A DNA stretch of 64,000 bases from Chersky-840 sp963764205 (GTDB taxonomy: Bacteria; Actinomycetota; Acidimicrobiia; Acidimicrobiales; UBA8190), in NCBI GenBank assembly GCA_963764205.1, contig CAVXRN010000006.1:248001-312000 (forward strand). Reading direction: 5' to 3'. The notes under the pieces were generated by a model, which saw only the letters and a list, made by a program, of their open reading frames with translations, was not told where the DNA came from and did not search any database. The translations under genes and the position numbers were made by a program. Shown one piece after another: positions 17,890 through 28,456 of the stretch (position 1 is the first letter of the stretch; the number at the start of each line of letters is the position of its first letter).

Positions 17890-19093
17890 GTGCGCCTGCA
17901 CTACGACGAGCCGACCGAGGAGTTCCGCCGCGAGCTGCGGGCCTGGATGACCGAGAACCTCCCGTCGTCGTCGGAACGGGCCGAACGGGTCAGGTCCTCG
18001 GCGCACATCCCGGAGTGGGCCCGGGCGTGGCAGCGCAAGCTGTTCGACAACGGCTGGCTGGTGCCGGGTTGGCCGCCGGAGTACGGCGGGCGCAACGCCA
18101 CGCCGGTGCAGCAAATGGTCTACTTCGAAGAGCTCGCTCTCCTGGGCGTGCCGCGCAGCTGCAACCCCCAGGGCCTGTCGATCATCACGCCGTCGATCCT
18201 CGACTGGGGTACCGACGAGCAGAAGGAGCGCTACGCGCTGCCCACCCTGCGAGCCGAGATCAGTTGGTGCCTGGGCATGAGCGAGCCCAACGCCGGCAGC
18301 GACCTGGCCGGGCTGCGCACCCGGGCCGAGCTGCACGGTGACCGGTTCGTCGTCAACGGGCAGAAGGTGTGGACCTCGGGTGCGCACGACGCCGACTACT
18401 GCTTCTGCTTCGTGCGGACCGACCCCGAGGCGTCCAAGCACGCCGGCATCAGCGTGCTCATCATCGACATGAAGACGCCGGGCATCGAGACCCGTCCGAT
18501 CGCGGAGCTGACCGACCCCAAGCACGCCGACTTCAACGAGGTCTTCTTCACCGACGTGGAGGTCCCGGCCGAGAACCTCGTGGGCGAGCTGCACCGGGGT
18601 TGGTCGGTGGCGGGCGGGTCGCTGGCGCACGAGCGCGGCATGTTGTGGATCAACGAGGCGACAGGGACCGAGAAGATCCTCGAGCGGGTCGTGACGACGG
18701 CCACCACGGCGCTGCCCGGCGGTCGGCGGTTGGCCGACGACCCCGCCTTCCGGACCACCGTGGCCCGCGCCTACATGCAGACCCAGGCGCTGAAGCTGCT
18801 CGGCTACCGCGGCTTTGCCAAGCTCGCCAAGGGGACCACGCCGTCGGAGCACTCGGTGCTCAAGCTTCTCGGCAGCGAGCTGCGACGCGGCTCTGGCCCT
18901 CGACGTGGGCGAGGCGCTCGGGGCCACGGGCCTGGACCTCTCACGGCACGAGGCTCCGTCGTTGAGCCGCGGCGACGACGAGGCCTGGTTGGTGCACTGG
19001 CTCCACAGCTTCTCGGGCACGATCGCCGGCGGGACGTCGGAGATCCAACGCAACATCATCGCGGAGCGCGTGCTCGGCCTGCCGCGCAAGTAA
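17890..19093 (+). CDS. Acyl-CoA dehydrogenase, one frameshift near 18890
   Basis: About 400 residues. Landmarks: FRRELRAWMTENLP, WPPEYGGRNATPVQQMVYFEEL, the flavin loop GMSEPNAGSDLAGLRTRAE, VNGQKVWTSGAHDADY and, after one slipped base near 18890, LALDVGEALGATGLDLS and the end GTIAGGTSEIQRNIIAERVLGLPRK. The usual catalytic Glu of YEGT is Gly (AGGTSE), as in many actinobacterial FadE subunits that need a partner (known for ChsE-type enzymes). Its own promoter and operator lie in the gap after the thiolase gene. It precedes a phenylacetate-CoA-ligase-like gene. Confidence 0.86.
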
Positions 19094-19174
19094 TCGGCGT
19101 CAGCCTCGCCCGTCGCGCCGCACGCGCCGACGCCAGGAGCCTGACGCCCGGAACCAACCACAGGGGGAACGACC

Positions 19175-20500
19175 ATGCCGAACTACGGCCCCGAGGTCCT
19201 CGGGCCACCGTCGCGGGACCCGGACCAGCAGTACTGGGACCCCGAGGTCCAGACCATGGACCGCGACCGGCGGCGCGACCTGCAGAACGAACGCCTGGGC
19301 GTGCTCATGCGCAAGGTCTTCGACACGCCCGTTGCGCTGTTCCGGGACAAGCTGACCGCGGCCGGCATCGGCGGGCCCGAGGACATGAAGACCGTCGACG
19401 ACCTGCGCCACGTGCCGCTCACGCTGAAGCAGGACCTGCGCGACTCGGAGTCCGCCCACCCGCCGTTCGGCCAGTACCGGTTCACCGATGCCCGCGCCAG
19501 GCGGTGCGCGTGGGGACGTCGACGGGGACGACGGGGACGCCCACCATCTCGTTGTGGACCCGACGCGACATCTGGATCGAGTACGAGTCTTCGGCGCGCA
19601 CGTGGTGGCGCATGGGGTACCGGCCCGGGATGATCGCCACCCACGCCCACCCCGCCTATCTCTACGGGGGCGGGCCCATGCTGTCGGGGTCGTACGAGTA
19701 CTTCGGGATGCTCAACATCTGGGTGCCGCCCCCCGACACCGACGAGCTCGCCGAGCAGGGCCTGCGCTTCTGGACCCGGGTGAAGCCCGACATCCCGTTC
19801 ATGGGGTTCTCGACCGGTCGGTTCTTCGAGGTGGCCGCCAAGCTCGGGATCGACCCCAAAGACGCCGGGCTCGAGTTCAAGGGGATGCCCGGGTTCGGCA
19901 TGGGCAAGGGCATGCCGCTCATGACGGCGGGGGCCGAGTGCTACGCGTACGTGGGCGGGGCCTGCGGCCAGCTCCCGGGCGCCCACATCAACGAGGACTG
20001 GGGCGTGGTCCAGGCCGTCGACCCCGCCACGGGCGAAGAGGTGGCCGACGGGGAATGGGGCGACCTCGTCGTCACCACGCTCGACCGCGACAACGGGCTG
20101 CTCCGCTACGACCTCGAAGAGGCGTGCGCCATCCTGCGAGAGCCGTGCCCCTGCGGCGAGACCACCATCCGGGGACTGTGGGGAGGGCGCTTCAAAGACC
20201 TCATCGCCGTGCAGGGCACCCGCTTCCAGGCCAACGAGGTCGAATCGGCGCTGCGGGGCGTGGCGGCGGTGACCGAGCCCACCCTGGAGTGGCAGATGGT
20301 GCGGCCCGCCGACGAGAAAGCCTCGGTGACGGTGCGGGTGGAGCGGGGCACGGGCGCCGTCGAACGACGACGCAGCGGTGGCTCGCACGTGCGCGGCGGC
20401 GCTGCGCGAGCGGCTCGGCATCGACGCCGTCGTCGAGGTGCTCGACCGCGAGACGATCCCCCGTTCGGGGTACAAGGCGGCCCGGGTCGTCGACGAGTGA
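19175..20500 (+). CDS. Phenylacetate-CoA ligase-like AMP-binding protein, two frameshifts
   Basis: About 441 residues of the PaaK-like branch. The N-terminus (QYWDPEVQTMDRDRRRDLQNERL) is typical of PaaK. After a slip near 19497 comes the ATP loop VGTSTGTTGTPTISLWTR, then GYRPGMIATHAHPAYLYGGG, the metal-binding-type CPCGETTIRGLWGGRFKDLIAVQGTRFQANEVESAL and, after another slip near 20360, a C-terminal domain ending IPRSGYKAARVVDE. The PaaK lysine position is Lys in SGYKAARV. It should activate an aryl or other carboxylic acid. GGGGGAAC precedes the ATG. Confidence 0.83.
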
Positions 20501-20542
20501 GCGCACGGTGACTGAGCGCACGGTGACTGAGCGCACGGTGAC
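20498..20542. repeat. 15-bp tandem repeat carrying three in-frame GTG starts
   Basis: Three perfect copies of TGAGCGCACGGTGAC. The first TGA is the stop codon of the upstream ligase. Each copy provides a GTG in frame with the downstream ligase (20508, 20523, 20538), adding TERTV residues per copy. Start-site choice therefore depends on repeat number. Confidence 0.93.
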
Positions 20543-22073
20543 GAAGGACGCGCTGCACGACGTCACGCTGGCCGACGTGCTGCGGGCCCATGTCGGCACC
20601 CGGCCGAGCTCGCTCGGCGCGGTGTGCGACACGCACCGTCTCACCTACGACGCCCTCGACCGGCGCGTGAACCGGCTCGCCAACGCGCTCGCGGCGCGGG
20701 GGATCGGCGCCGGGGACCGGCTGTTGTGGCTGGGGCAGAACTGCCACCGGCTGCTCGAAGGGCTGCTGGCGGCGGCCAAGCTGGGGGCGGTGTTCTGCCC
20801 CGCCAACTGGCGCCAGAGCGCGGCCGAGTTCGTGTTCGTGATCAACGACAGCGACCCCGCCGTGGTGTTCTTCCAGGAGTCCGAGATCGGCGACACGCTG
20901 CGTCAGGCCCGCGACGAGAGCGGGTCCGAGGCGCTGTGGATCGGCCATGACGTCGAGGGCGAGGGGGGCTACGAGGCGTTGGTGGCCGGCGGCGCCGAGC
21001 ACGATCCTGCGGCAGATGACGACGAAGGCGCTTCGGTGCTCATGCTGTACACGGCCGCGTTCAGCGGGAGCCCCAACGGCGCGTTGCTGTCGCACCGGGC
21101 ACTGGTGGTCCAGGGGTCGTTCATCGCACAGGTCCAGGGTGTGGGCGCGGACTACGTGTACCTGAACTGCGGGCCGCTGTTCCACGTGGCGACGTTCATG
21201 ACCACGCTCGCCACGTTCCTGGCGGGCGGCACCAACGTGTTCACCCCGCGCGTCGACGCCGAAGAGCTGTGCCGGCTCATCGCCGAGGAGCACTGCACCG
21301 GCGGGTTCGTCATGCCGCCCACCATGGACCAGATCGTCGAGCTCAACGCCGAGGGTCGCTTCGACCTCAGCTCGCTGCGGGGGTTCGCGGGCAAGCCGAA
21401 GTGGACGGCGATGATCACGGTGGACGACAGCCCGTGGGGCAAGCGGCCCGCCGGCTACGGCCAGACCGAGGTCATGGGCCTCGCCACGTTCAACGCGTTG
21501 CAGCCCAGCATCGGCTCGAGCGGGAGGCCCGCTCCCTTCGTCCGCATCACGACGCTCGACCCTGACGGCGCCGAGCTCGCCCCGGGCGAGACGGGGGAGA
21601 TCGGGGTGCGGGGGCCGACGGTGATGAACGGCTACTTCAACCGGCCCGAGCTCAACGCCAAGCGCCAGGCGGGAGGTTGGCACCACACCAACGACCTCGG
21701 CCGCATCGAGGCGGACGGGTCGCTCACGTTCATCGGGCCCAAGACGCGCCTCATCAAGTCGGCGGCCGAGAACATCTACCCCACCGAGGTGGAGGGCTGC
21801 CTCAAGCACCATCCCGCCGTGGCCGACGCGGCGGTGATCGGCGTGCCCGACCGCACGTGGGGCCAGAACGTGACGGCCGTGGTGGTGCTGCGCGAGGGCA
21901 TGAGCGCCAGCGCCGAGGAGATCATCGAGCACTGCCGGGAGCAGATCGCATCGTACAAGAAGCCCAAGCGCGTCGAGTTCACCGACGCGCTGCCGCGCCA
22001 CGGTTGGGCCATCGACTACGACGCGCTGGACGCCAGCTACGGTGGCGGCGGTTACCCCGGGGCCGGCCACTGA
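20508..22073 (+). CDS. AMP-binding (ANL) protein with altered catalytic motifs
   Basis: 521 residues with clear ANL architecture: LTYDALDRRVNRLANALAARGIGAGDRLLW, YLNCGPLFHVATFMTTLATFLAGGTNVF, AGYGQTEVMGLATFN and KSAAENIYPTEVEGCLKHHPAVADAAVIGVPDRTWGQNV. Two core motifs deviate. The ATP loop reads LYTAAFSGSPNGALLSH instead of YTSGTTGxPKG, and the C-terminal catalytic lysine region reads LPRHGWAIDYDALDASYG with no Lys at the expected position. Adenylation may be lost or mechanistically changed, although such TAAF variants may form a family of their own. It starts inside a 15-bp repeat, eight bases after the previous ligase. Confidence 0.86.
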   Translation: MTERTVTERTVTKDALHDVTLADVLRAHVGTRPSSLGAVCDTHRLTYDALDRRVNRLANALAARGIGAGDRLLWLGQNCHRLLEGLLAAAKLGAVFCPANWRQSAAEFVFVINDSDPAVVFFQESEIGDTLRQARDESGSEALWIGHDVEGEGGYEALVAGGAEHDPAADDDEGASVLMLYTAAFSGSPNGALLSHRALVVQGSFIAQVQGVGADYVYLNCGPLFHVATFMTTLATFLAGGTNVFTPRVDAEELCRLIAEEHCTGGFVMPPTMDQIVELNAEGRFDLSSLRGFAGKPKWTAMITVDDSPWGKRPAGYGQTEVMGLATFNALQPSIGSSGRPAPFVRITTLDPDGAELAPGETGEIGVRGPTVMNGYFNRPELNAKRQAGGWHHTNDLGRIEADGSLTFIGPKTRLIKSAAENIYPTEVEGCLKHHPAVADAAVIGVPDRTWGQNVTAVVVLREGMSASAEEIIEHCREQIASYKKPKRVEFTDALPRHGWAIDYDALDASYGGGGYPGAGH

Positions 22074-22107
22074 CGCGTCGGCCGACGGTCGAAGAACAGG
22101 AGCCCTC

Positions 22108-22893
22108 GTGTCCGTTTCTTCTCGTCTGTCCCCTCACCCACCCCGGACCGCCACGGGCGCGGCGACCCTGGTCGGGCTGTTGCTCGCGGCGGTCGTGTTG
22201 GGCGCCTGCAGCTCGAGCACCACGGCCGCCAAGACCACCACGACCACGGCCGCGTCGGTCGCAACGACCGCGCCGGGCTCGTCGGGAGGAGGGGGCTCGT
22301 CACAGTCGAGCCAGTTCAGCGCCCTGTCCTCGTCGGTGCAGGCGAGCGAGCACGCCACGTACAAGGCGGTGTACACGTCGCACCCGACGAGCGGCCCGTC
22401 GCAGACCATCACCATCGAGCAGATGCCCCCGAAGACGGTCTTCTCGACGACGAGCGGGTCGGTGATCAACGACGGGACCCACACCTACTTCTGCAGTGCC
22501 GCGGGCGGGAGCAACCAGTGCGTGGAGACGACGTCGACCGGGAGCCCCAACCCGCTGGGGTCGCTCACCAACTTCTTCAACCCCACGACGCTGCTCAATG
22601 AATTCCACGCGGCGCAGGCCGCGGCGGCCGCCCACAGCGCGGGCTACAGCGTGGCGTTCTCGGGCTCCACCTACGCCGGGCTGAGCGCCAAGTGCCTGAA
22701 CTACACCGGCGGGGGGCAGACCGTGAAGTACTGCGTCACCGACTCGGGCATCCTGGCCTACGCGCAGGCGGCGGGAGGGACCTTCGAGCTGACGAGCTTC
22801 TCGTCGTCACCGCCCGCCAGCGACTTCGCGCTCCCGACGGGCGTGCCGGTCATCACCCTCCCGAGCAACGGGGCCACGCCGGTCGTCCCCTGA
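22108..22893 (+). CDS. Secreted lipoprotein of unknown function
   Basis: 261 residues. An N-terminal signal with a hydrophobic core (ATLVGLLLAAVVLGAC) ends in the lipobox LGAC, followed by a Ser/Thr/Ala-rich linker and a soluble domain with two probable disulfide pairs (YFCSAAGGSNQC; KCLNYTGGGQTVKYC). AGGAG lies five bases before GTG 22108. It is the last gene of the plus-strand run, 34 bases after the ligase, and converges on the next acyl-CoA dehydrogenase. The domain is not recognised with certainty; a surface ligand-binding or transport-related role would be a guess. Confidence 0.75.
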   Translation: MSVSSRLSPHPPRTATGAATLVGLLLAAVVLGACSSSTTAAKTTTTTAASVATTAPGSSGGGGSSQSSQFSALSSSVQASEHATYKAVYTSHPTSGPSQTITIEQMPPKTVFSTTSGSVINDGTHTYFCSAAGGSNQCVETTSTGSPNPLGSLTNFFNPTTLLNEFHAAQAAAAAHSAGYSVAFSGSTYAGLSAKCLNYTGGGQTVKYCVTDSGILAYAQAAGGTFELTSFSSSPPASDFALPTGVPVITLPSNGATPVVP

Positions 22894-22904
22894 GCCGCCA
22901 GGAG

Positions 22905-24032
22905 TCACAGCCCGAGCAGGTGGGAGAGGCGCTCGAGGTGCTCGGCGCCGGTGCCGAAGAGCGCGGCGCCGGCCTTGGCCCGCTTCACGTAGAGGTGCAT
23001 GTCGTGCTCCCACGTGTAGCCGATGCCGCCCAGGCACTGGATGCCCTCGGTCGTGACGAGCTTCTGGCAGTCGCCCGCGCTGGCCTTGGCCATGGCGATC
23101 GCCGCGTCGCGCCGGTCGTCGGACTCGGCGATGGCGGCCGCGGCGAAGTACGCCGTGGCGCGGGCCGACTCGACCGAGACGTACATGTTGGCCAACTTGT
23201 GCTTGATGGCCTGGAACGAGCCGACCTTCACCCCGAACTGCTCGCGTTCGGAGACGTAGGCGAGGACGATGTCGAAGATGGCCTGGCACGTGCCCACCAT
23301 CTCGGTGGCGAGCGCGACGGTGGCCTCTCCCACGACGGCGCGCAGCGCGGGCCCGGCCCCGCCCGGCTCGCCCAGCACACGGTCGGGGTCGACGCGCACC
23401 GAGTCGAGCACGACCGTGGCGTAGCTGCGACTGGCGTCGAGGCCGACCATGGGCTCGGCGTCGATACGTTCGCCGGGGACGACGAAGAGGCTGATGCCGT
23501 CGTCGCCGGTGGTGCCCGGCAGTCGCGCCGCCACCACCATCTCCGCCGCGACGTCGCCGTCGAAGACGAAGCGCTTCTCGCCGTCGAGCACGAAGTCCTC
23601 ACCGCGCTTGGTCGCCGTCGTGGTGATGGCGTCGGGGCCGTAGTCGCCTCCCGCCTCGGCCACGGCCAGGGTCGCGGCGATGCCGTCGCCCGCCACCGCC
23701 CCCAGGAAGCGGTGGCGTTGCTCGCGTGACCCCGCCGCCAGGACGGCCGGGACGAACTGGGTGGCCGTGGCCAGGAACGGTGCGGGGCACAGCACCGCGC
23801 CGAGCTGCTCGCACACCACGGCCAGCTCCACGAAGCCGAGGCCGAGCCCACCGTCCTCCTCGGGCACCGCCAGAGCCGGCCAGTCGAGCTCGACCATCCG
23901 GCTCCAGAGTTCCTCGGCGCGCACGTGCTCCTCGACGACGCGGCGGACGAGCGCGATCGGGCATTCGCGCTCGAGGACGGCCCGCACCGACTCCTGGAGC
24001 GCGGCCTGATCGTCGGAGAACTCGAGTTCCAC
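22905..24032 (-). CDS. Acyl-CoA dehydrogenase (FadE-like)
   Basis: An intact 375-residue acyl-CoA dehydrogenase. Landmarks: LEFSDDQAALQESVRAVLERECP, VPEEDGGLGLGFVELAVVCEQLG, VGTCQAIFDIVLAYVSEREQFGVKVGSFQAIKHKLANMYV and QCLGGIGYTWEHDMHLYVKRA, the GGxGYTWEH motif of one FadE subgroup. This subgroup differs from the AGGTSE/AGTTE type at 1070 and 17890 and could be the second subunit of a heteromeric enzyme. GTG 24032 begins four bases after the ADP-forming synthetase stop. It is the last gene of this minus-strand run. Confidence 0.88.
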   Translation of the reverse strand: MELEFSDDQAALQESVRAVLERECPIALVRRVVEEHVRAEELWSRMVELDWPALAVPEEDGGLGLGFVELAVVCEQLGAVLCPAPFLATATQFVPAVLAAGSREQRHRFLGAVAGDGIAATLAVAEAGGDYGPDAITTTATKRGEDFVLDGEKRFVFDGDVAAEMVVAARLPGTTGDDGISLFVVPGERIDAEPMVGLDASRSYATVVLDSVRVDPDRVLGEPGGAGPALRAVVGEATVALATEMVGTCQAIFDIVLAYVSEREQFGVKVGSFQAIKHKLANMYVSVESARATAYFAAAAIAESDDRRDAAIAMAKASAGDCQKLVTTEGIQCLGGIGYTWEHDMHLYVKRAKAGAALFGTGAEHLERLSHLLGL

Positions 24033-24036
24033 GCGC

Positions 24037-26204
24037 TCAGCCCGCCGTGACCACGAGGGAGTCGACCGCCACCGCACCGTGCTCGAGGACGACGACGGGG
24101 TTGAGGTCGAGCTCCACCAGCCGCTCGCCGCACGCGGACGCGAGGCGCGCCACGGCCAGGACCACGTCGACCAACGCCTTGACATCCGCCGCCGGCGCGC
24201 CGCGCGCGCCGGTCAGCAGCGGGTAGCCGGCCAGTCCCTGGATCATCTCCTGCGGCGTCGCGCCGGTCGAGGGGAAGGGGCCGCACCGCCACGTCCTTCA
24301 GGACCTCGGCGAAGACACCACCGGTGCCCACGAGCACTGCGGGTCCGAAGACCGGGTCACGGGTCACGCCCACGATCATCTCCGTGCCCCCGTGCACCTG
24401 CTGCTGGATCTGCACGCCCTCGATGCGCGCCCGCGGTTTGGCCCGCGTGGCCCGTTCGACGAGCTCGGTGTAGGTGGCCTTGGCCTCGGCGCACGACCGC
24501 ACCGACAGTCGGACCAACCCGGCGTCGGACTTGTGGGGGAAGTCGGGAGAGGCGACCTTCATCACCACGGGGAAGCCGATGGCCGCGGCGACACGGGCCG
24601 CCTCGGCCGCGGACCGGGCCAGGCCCTCCCCGGCCAGGGGGATGCCGAAGGACTCGAGCAGGCGCCGCGACGCATCGGCCCCCAAGGGGGTGGCGCCGGG
24701 CCCGCCGGCGTCGGTGAGGGCGGTGGCCGCCCCCTTCGGGAGGCGGCGGGACAGTGGAGCGCGGGACCGGAACGTCGTCGACGCCACCTGGTACCGGTCG
24801 AAGGCGCGCAGCGCGGCGAAGCAGTTGCGGAACGACCGGAACAGCGGCACACCGGCGTCCACGAGCGTGGTGAAACCCTGCTCGTCGGTCTTGAACGAGT
24901 TCCACGTCACCACGATGGGCTTCTCGACGTCGTCGATGAAGGCCACGATGTCCTCGGCGAAACGGTCGGTGAGCCGCCCCAACGCCCCGGTGAGCCCGAT
25001 CACGATCACGTCGACGTTCCGGTCCGCGGCCATGAGGTCGAAGACGCGCTTGCGCTGCTCGACCGGCGCCTGCACGAGGAACTGGGCGCCGTTGTCGACG
25101 GGATTGGCGACGGTGAGGTAGTCGGGGATCATCTCGCGCAACCCGGCCTGGGTGGCGGCGGACAGGACCGGCACGTCCACACCGCTCGACTCGGCCACTT
25201 CGGCCATGAGCGTGCCCGACCCGCCCGAGATGGAGTACAGACAACACCGCCCCCCCGTGCCCGGTGGCAGCTTGGCGAACAACGCCGCGGTCTCGAGCAG
25301 CTCGTCGAGGTCGCGCGACGCGGACCACCCCGTACTGTGCGAACAGCCCCGCCACCACCGCGTCGGACCCCGCCAGATGGCCGGTGTGCGAGCTCGCCAT
25401 GCGCGTCCCCGCCTCGGTGCTCCCCATCTTGAGCGCCACGACGGGCTTGCCCTGGGCGTTGGCGGCCTCGAGGGCACGGCGCAACTTGGCGGGGTCCTTG
25501 AACCCTTCGAAGTAGCCGGCGATCACGGCGGTGTCGTCGTCGTAGGCGAAGTACTCGATGAAGTCCGCCGCCTCGAGGTCGAGCTCGTTGCCCGTCGGCA
25601 CCCACCGGCTGAACGCCACGCCGAATTCCGTGCCCTGGACGAGCGGGCGGCCCTGGTGCCCGCTCTGGGTCACGAGCCCGATGCGGCCCCCGCGCCGGCG
25701 GGGCGGCTCGGGCAGGACCTCGAATGCGTTGGTGTTGGTGTTGGGACCGAAGACACGGATGCCGTAGCGGCGCGCCACCTCACCCACCTCGCGCTCGAGC
25801 TCGGCGCCGGCCGCGCCCACCTCGCTGAAGCCCGCCGTGAAGACCAGGACGTAGGGGACGCCGTGCTTGCCGCACTCCTCCACCGTCTGCGCCACCAACC
25901 GGGTGCCCACGTTGACGACCGCCAACGTGATCTCGGCCGGGATGTCGGTGACGTGCTCGTACACGGGGATGTCGCCGATGGCGCCCCCCTTGGCGTTCAC
26001 GAGGTACCACCGGTCCCCCCAGCGCTCGCCGTAGCCGGCGCGCAACCGCTCGGGCTTGGCGTTGCGGTTCACCGACCCCACGAGAGCCACAGCCTTGGGG
26101 TGGAAGAATTCCTCGAGGTCGATCCGCCGCTGCGGCGCCGCTGTGCGGGACGGCGGTTTGCGGGACGCTGCTGTGCGGGACGCTGTTGTGGGGGACACAG
26201 TCAC
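24037..26204 (-). CDS. ADP-forming acyl-CoA synthetase (acetate-CoA ligase family), two frameshifts
   Basis: About 720 residues in fused alpha-beta form: CoA-binding domain (FFHPKAVALVGSVNRNAKPERL), two succinyl-CoA-ligase-like domains (GRIGLVTQSGHQG; CCLYSISGGSGTLMAEVAESSG) and a C-terminal ATP-grasp half (FGIPLAGEGLARSAAEAARVAAAIGFPVVMKVASPDFPHKSDAGLV to LVELDLNPVVV). The reaction is acid + ATP + CoA to acyl-CoA + ADP + Pi. The phospho-His loop is not clearly conserved (TQSGHQG). Breaks lie near 25320 and 24280. GTG 26204 overlaps the SDR stop (GTGA). The N-terminus is a low-complexity SRTAASRKPPSRTAA run. Confidence 0.85.
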
Positions 26205-27126
26205 CCGCCCATCTGCAGCCCCGGGGCCCGGGAGCCGAACACGTGCGCGTTGACGGCGGGCCCGATGTCCTCGGGCTCCCACCGCGCCGGCTTGCCCTTG
26301 GGCTCGACCGTGGCGCCGAGCGTCCAGGGCACGTAGTGGGTGATGCGGTGGCCCACGGCGCGAAACACCTGTCCGGTCACGTGCTGCGCGTCGTCCGACG
26401 CCAACCACGCCACCATGGGGGCGGAGTTGGCCGGGTTCATGGGGTCGTAGTCGCCCTCGTCGAGCTGGTCGGGCTCGCGGACCTCGGCGTCCTTGCGCAG
26501 CGTGGCGGTGATGCGCGTCATCCCGCCCGGTGCCACCGCGTTGGCCCGCACCCCGTAGCGCGACAGCTCCAGGCTCGAGATCACCGTGAGCGCGGCGATG
26601 CCGGCCTTGGCGGCCCCGTAGTTGGCCTGGCCCACGTTGCCCTGGAGGCCGGCCGACGACACCGTGTTGACGATGGCGGCCCGGGGCTGGCGCCCCGCCT
26701 TGGACTCCTCGCGCCAGTACACCGCGGCGTGGTGCGTGGTGGCGAAGGTGCCCTTGAGGTGCACGCGGACCACGGCGTCGAAGTCGTCCTCGGTCATGGA
26801 GAAGAGCATGGCGTCGCGCACGATGCCGGCGTTGTTGACGAGTACGTCGAGCCGGCCGAATTCGTCGACGGCCTGCCGCACCAGGTTGCTGGCGCCGGCC
26901 CAGTCCGCCACGTCGTCGTAATTGGCGGCGGCCTGCCCGCCGCGGGCCCGGATGATGTCGGCGACCTCCTCGGCGGCCCGCTTGTCGACACCTTCACCGT
27001 GGACGGTCCCGCCCACGTCGTTGACGACGACGCTGGCTCCCTGACGGGCGAGCTCGAGCGCCTCCCCCGGCCGATGCCGTGGCCCGCGCCGGTGACGACC
27101 GCCACCTTGCCGTCGAGCAATCCCAT
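26201..27126 (-). CDS. Short-chain dehydrogenase/reductase, one frameshift near 27066
   Basis: About 308 residues, similar to the dehydrogenase part of 17beta-HSD type 4-like proteins. It has the TGAGHGIGRG cofactor motif (frame slips just after it near 27066), NNAGIVRDAMLF and the catalytic Tyr/Lys in ANYGAAKAGI with the upstream Ser in VSSAG. It probably oxidises a beta-hydroxyacyl-CoA or reduces a keto group with NAD(P)(H). GGGAGAA precedes ATG 27126. It is coupled to the ADP-forming synthetase downstream. Confidence 0.87.
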
Positions 27127-27230
27127 GGTGTTCTCCCTTTCGCTCGGTGCGCCGCGCGCCGACGAGCACGCGGCTGCCCCTCGTTCGAGCCGGGGGTCCG
27201 TCGCCGGACCCGCCCGCCGGTGTCTGTGGC

Positions 27231-28379
27231 TCAGCCCAGGCGGTAGAGCTCCCGGGCGTTGTCGCACACCAGGCGGCGCCGCTCGGCTTCGGGGACACCC
27301 GCCATCGACTCCTCCACGATCCGCCGGCTGTAGGGCCAGTCGTGGCGGTGATGGGGGTAGTCCGTCGACCACATCATGTTGTCCACGCCGATCCAGTGCC
27401 GCACCGCCACCGCAAACGGCTCACGGATGAACGTCAACTTCCAGTTGCGACGGAAGTACTCGCTCGGCAACAGCTCGAGCTTCGAGCCCGTCCAGGTCCG
27501 GTTGCGCCAGTAGTGGTCGTCCATGTGCTCGAGGAAGTGCGGCACCCACCCCGCTCCGCACTCCACCGCCACCATCTGCAGGTCGGGGAAGCGGTCGTAG
27601 ATGCCCGAATAGATGAACTGGGACATGAACTGCGACGCGTCACCGACCGGGCCGCCCATCTCGGCCAGGCCGATCGTCCGGCTCATCGAGGCGGCCGCCT
27701 GCTGGAACGAGCCCGCGGTGCGTTTGCCGGCCTGGCGCAGGCCGCTGTGGATGTGCACGGGCAACTGCTCTTCCTGGGCGGCCTCCCAGAACGGGTCGTC
27801 GTCGGCAGAGAGCGCCGAGTTCCCCGACGGGAAGGCCGAGATGATCACGCCCCGGTATCCCGCCGCCTTGGCCTGGCGCAACCACGTGACCGACGTCGGC
27901 ACGTCGACGCCGGGCATCTGCGCCAACCCGATGATCCGCTCGGGGTCCGCCGCCATGAACTCGTCGTGCATCCACGTGTTGTAGGCCTCGAGCCCCGCCA
28001 GGTGGTACTCGTCGTCCTCCTGGGCCATGAACGCACCCATGGTCCTTTGCGAAGGGAAGATCACCTCGGCGTCGACGCCGTCGACGTCCTGCTCCTCGAG
28101 GCGCGCCTTGCCGACGAAGGCCCCCTGCAAGATGGTGTCGTAGGTGGCGCCGAACCACTCGAGGTCCTCGTAGCGTTTGCCGAAGGGCCCGGCGTTGGTG
28201 ACGAGCCCGAGCGGCATCGGGGCCGTCCCCGGCGCGAGCTGCCACGCGTCGCCGCCCTTCTCGTCCTTCACGAGCTTGGGTGCCCGGTCGTGGAACTTCT
28301 TGGGCAGGTACTTGGTCCACATGTCGGGCGCCTCGACCACGTGCCCGTCGGCCGAGATGAGCCGGTACTCGCGAGCCAT
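27231..28379 (-). CDS. TIM-barrel amidohydrolase (amidohydrolase_2), intact
   Basis: A complete 382-residue protein. The metal-binding start is RLISADGHVVEAPDMW; further sites are LPVHIHSGLRQ (His), MVAVECGAGWVPHFLEHMDDHYW and MWSTDYPHHRHDWPYS (catalytic Asp). It ends CDNARELYRLG, the family's usual C-terminus. A GGGGAGG ribosome site lies just before the ATG. Upstream, 78 bases from the start, is the palindrome CTGACTTTCATGTCAG. The reaction is unknown; its homologues occur beside CoA-ester catabolism genes in actinobacteria. Confidence 0.87.
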   Translation of the reverse strand: MAREYRLISADGHVVEAPDMWTKYLPKKFHDRAPKLVKDEKGGDAWQLAPGTAPMPLGLVTNAGPFGKRYEDLEWFGATYDTILQGAFVGKARLEEQDVDGVDAEVIFPSQRTMGAFMAQEDDEYHLAGLEAYNTWMHDEFMAADPERIIGLAQMPGVDVPTSVTWLRQAKAAGYRGVIISAFPSGNSALSADDDPFWEAAQEEQLPVHIHSGLRQAGKRTAGSFQQAAASMSRTIGLAEMGGPVGDASQFMSQFIYSGIYDRFPDLQMVAVECGAGWVPHFLEHMDDHYWRNRTWTGSKLELLPSEYFRRNWKLTFIREPFAVAVRHWIGVDNMMWSTDYPHHRHDWPYSRRIVEESMAGVPEAERRRLVCDNARELYRLG

Positions 28380-28456
28380 TGCACCTCCCCTGACGCCCCT
28401 GCATCGGAGCGACTCCGACGACCACCCCTGCGACCCACCCCGGCGGCCTGCATTCT

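Noticed and set aside
3484..20542. Tandem repeats considered as CRISPR arrays
   Set aside because: Units are 9-23 bp with no spacers of constant length, two to six copies, often within coding sequence; no cas genes.
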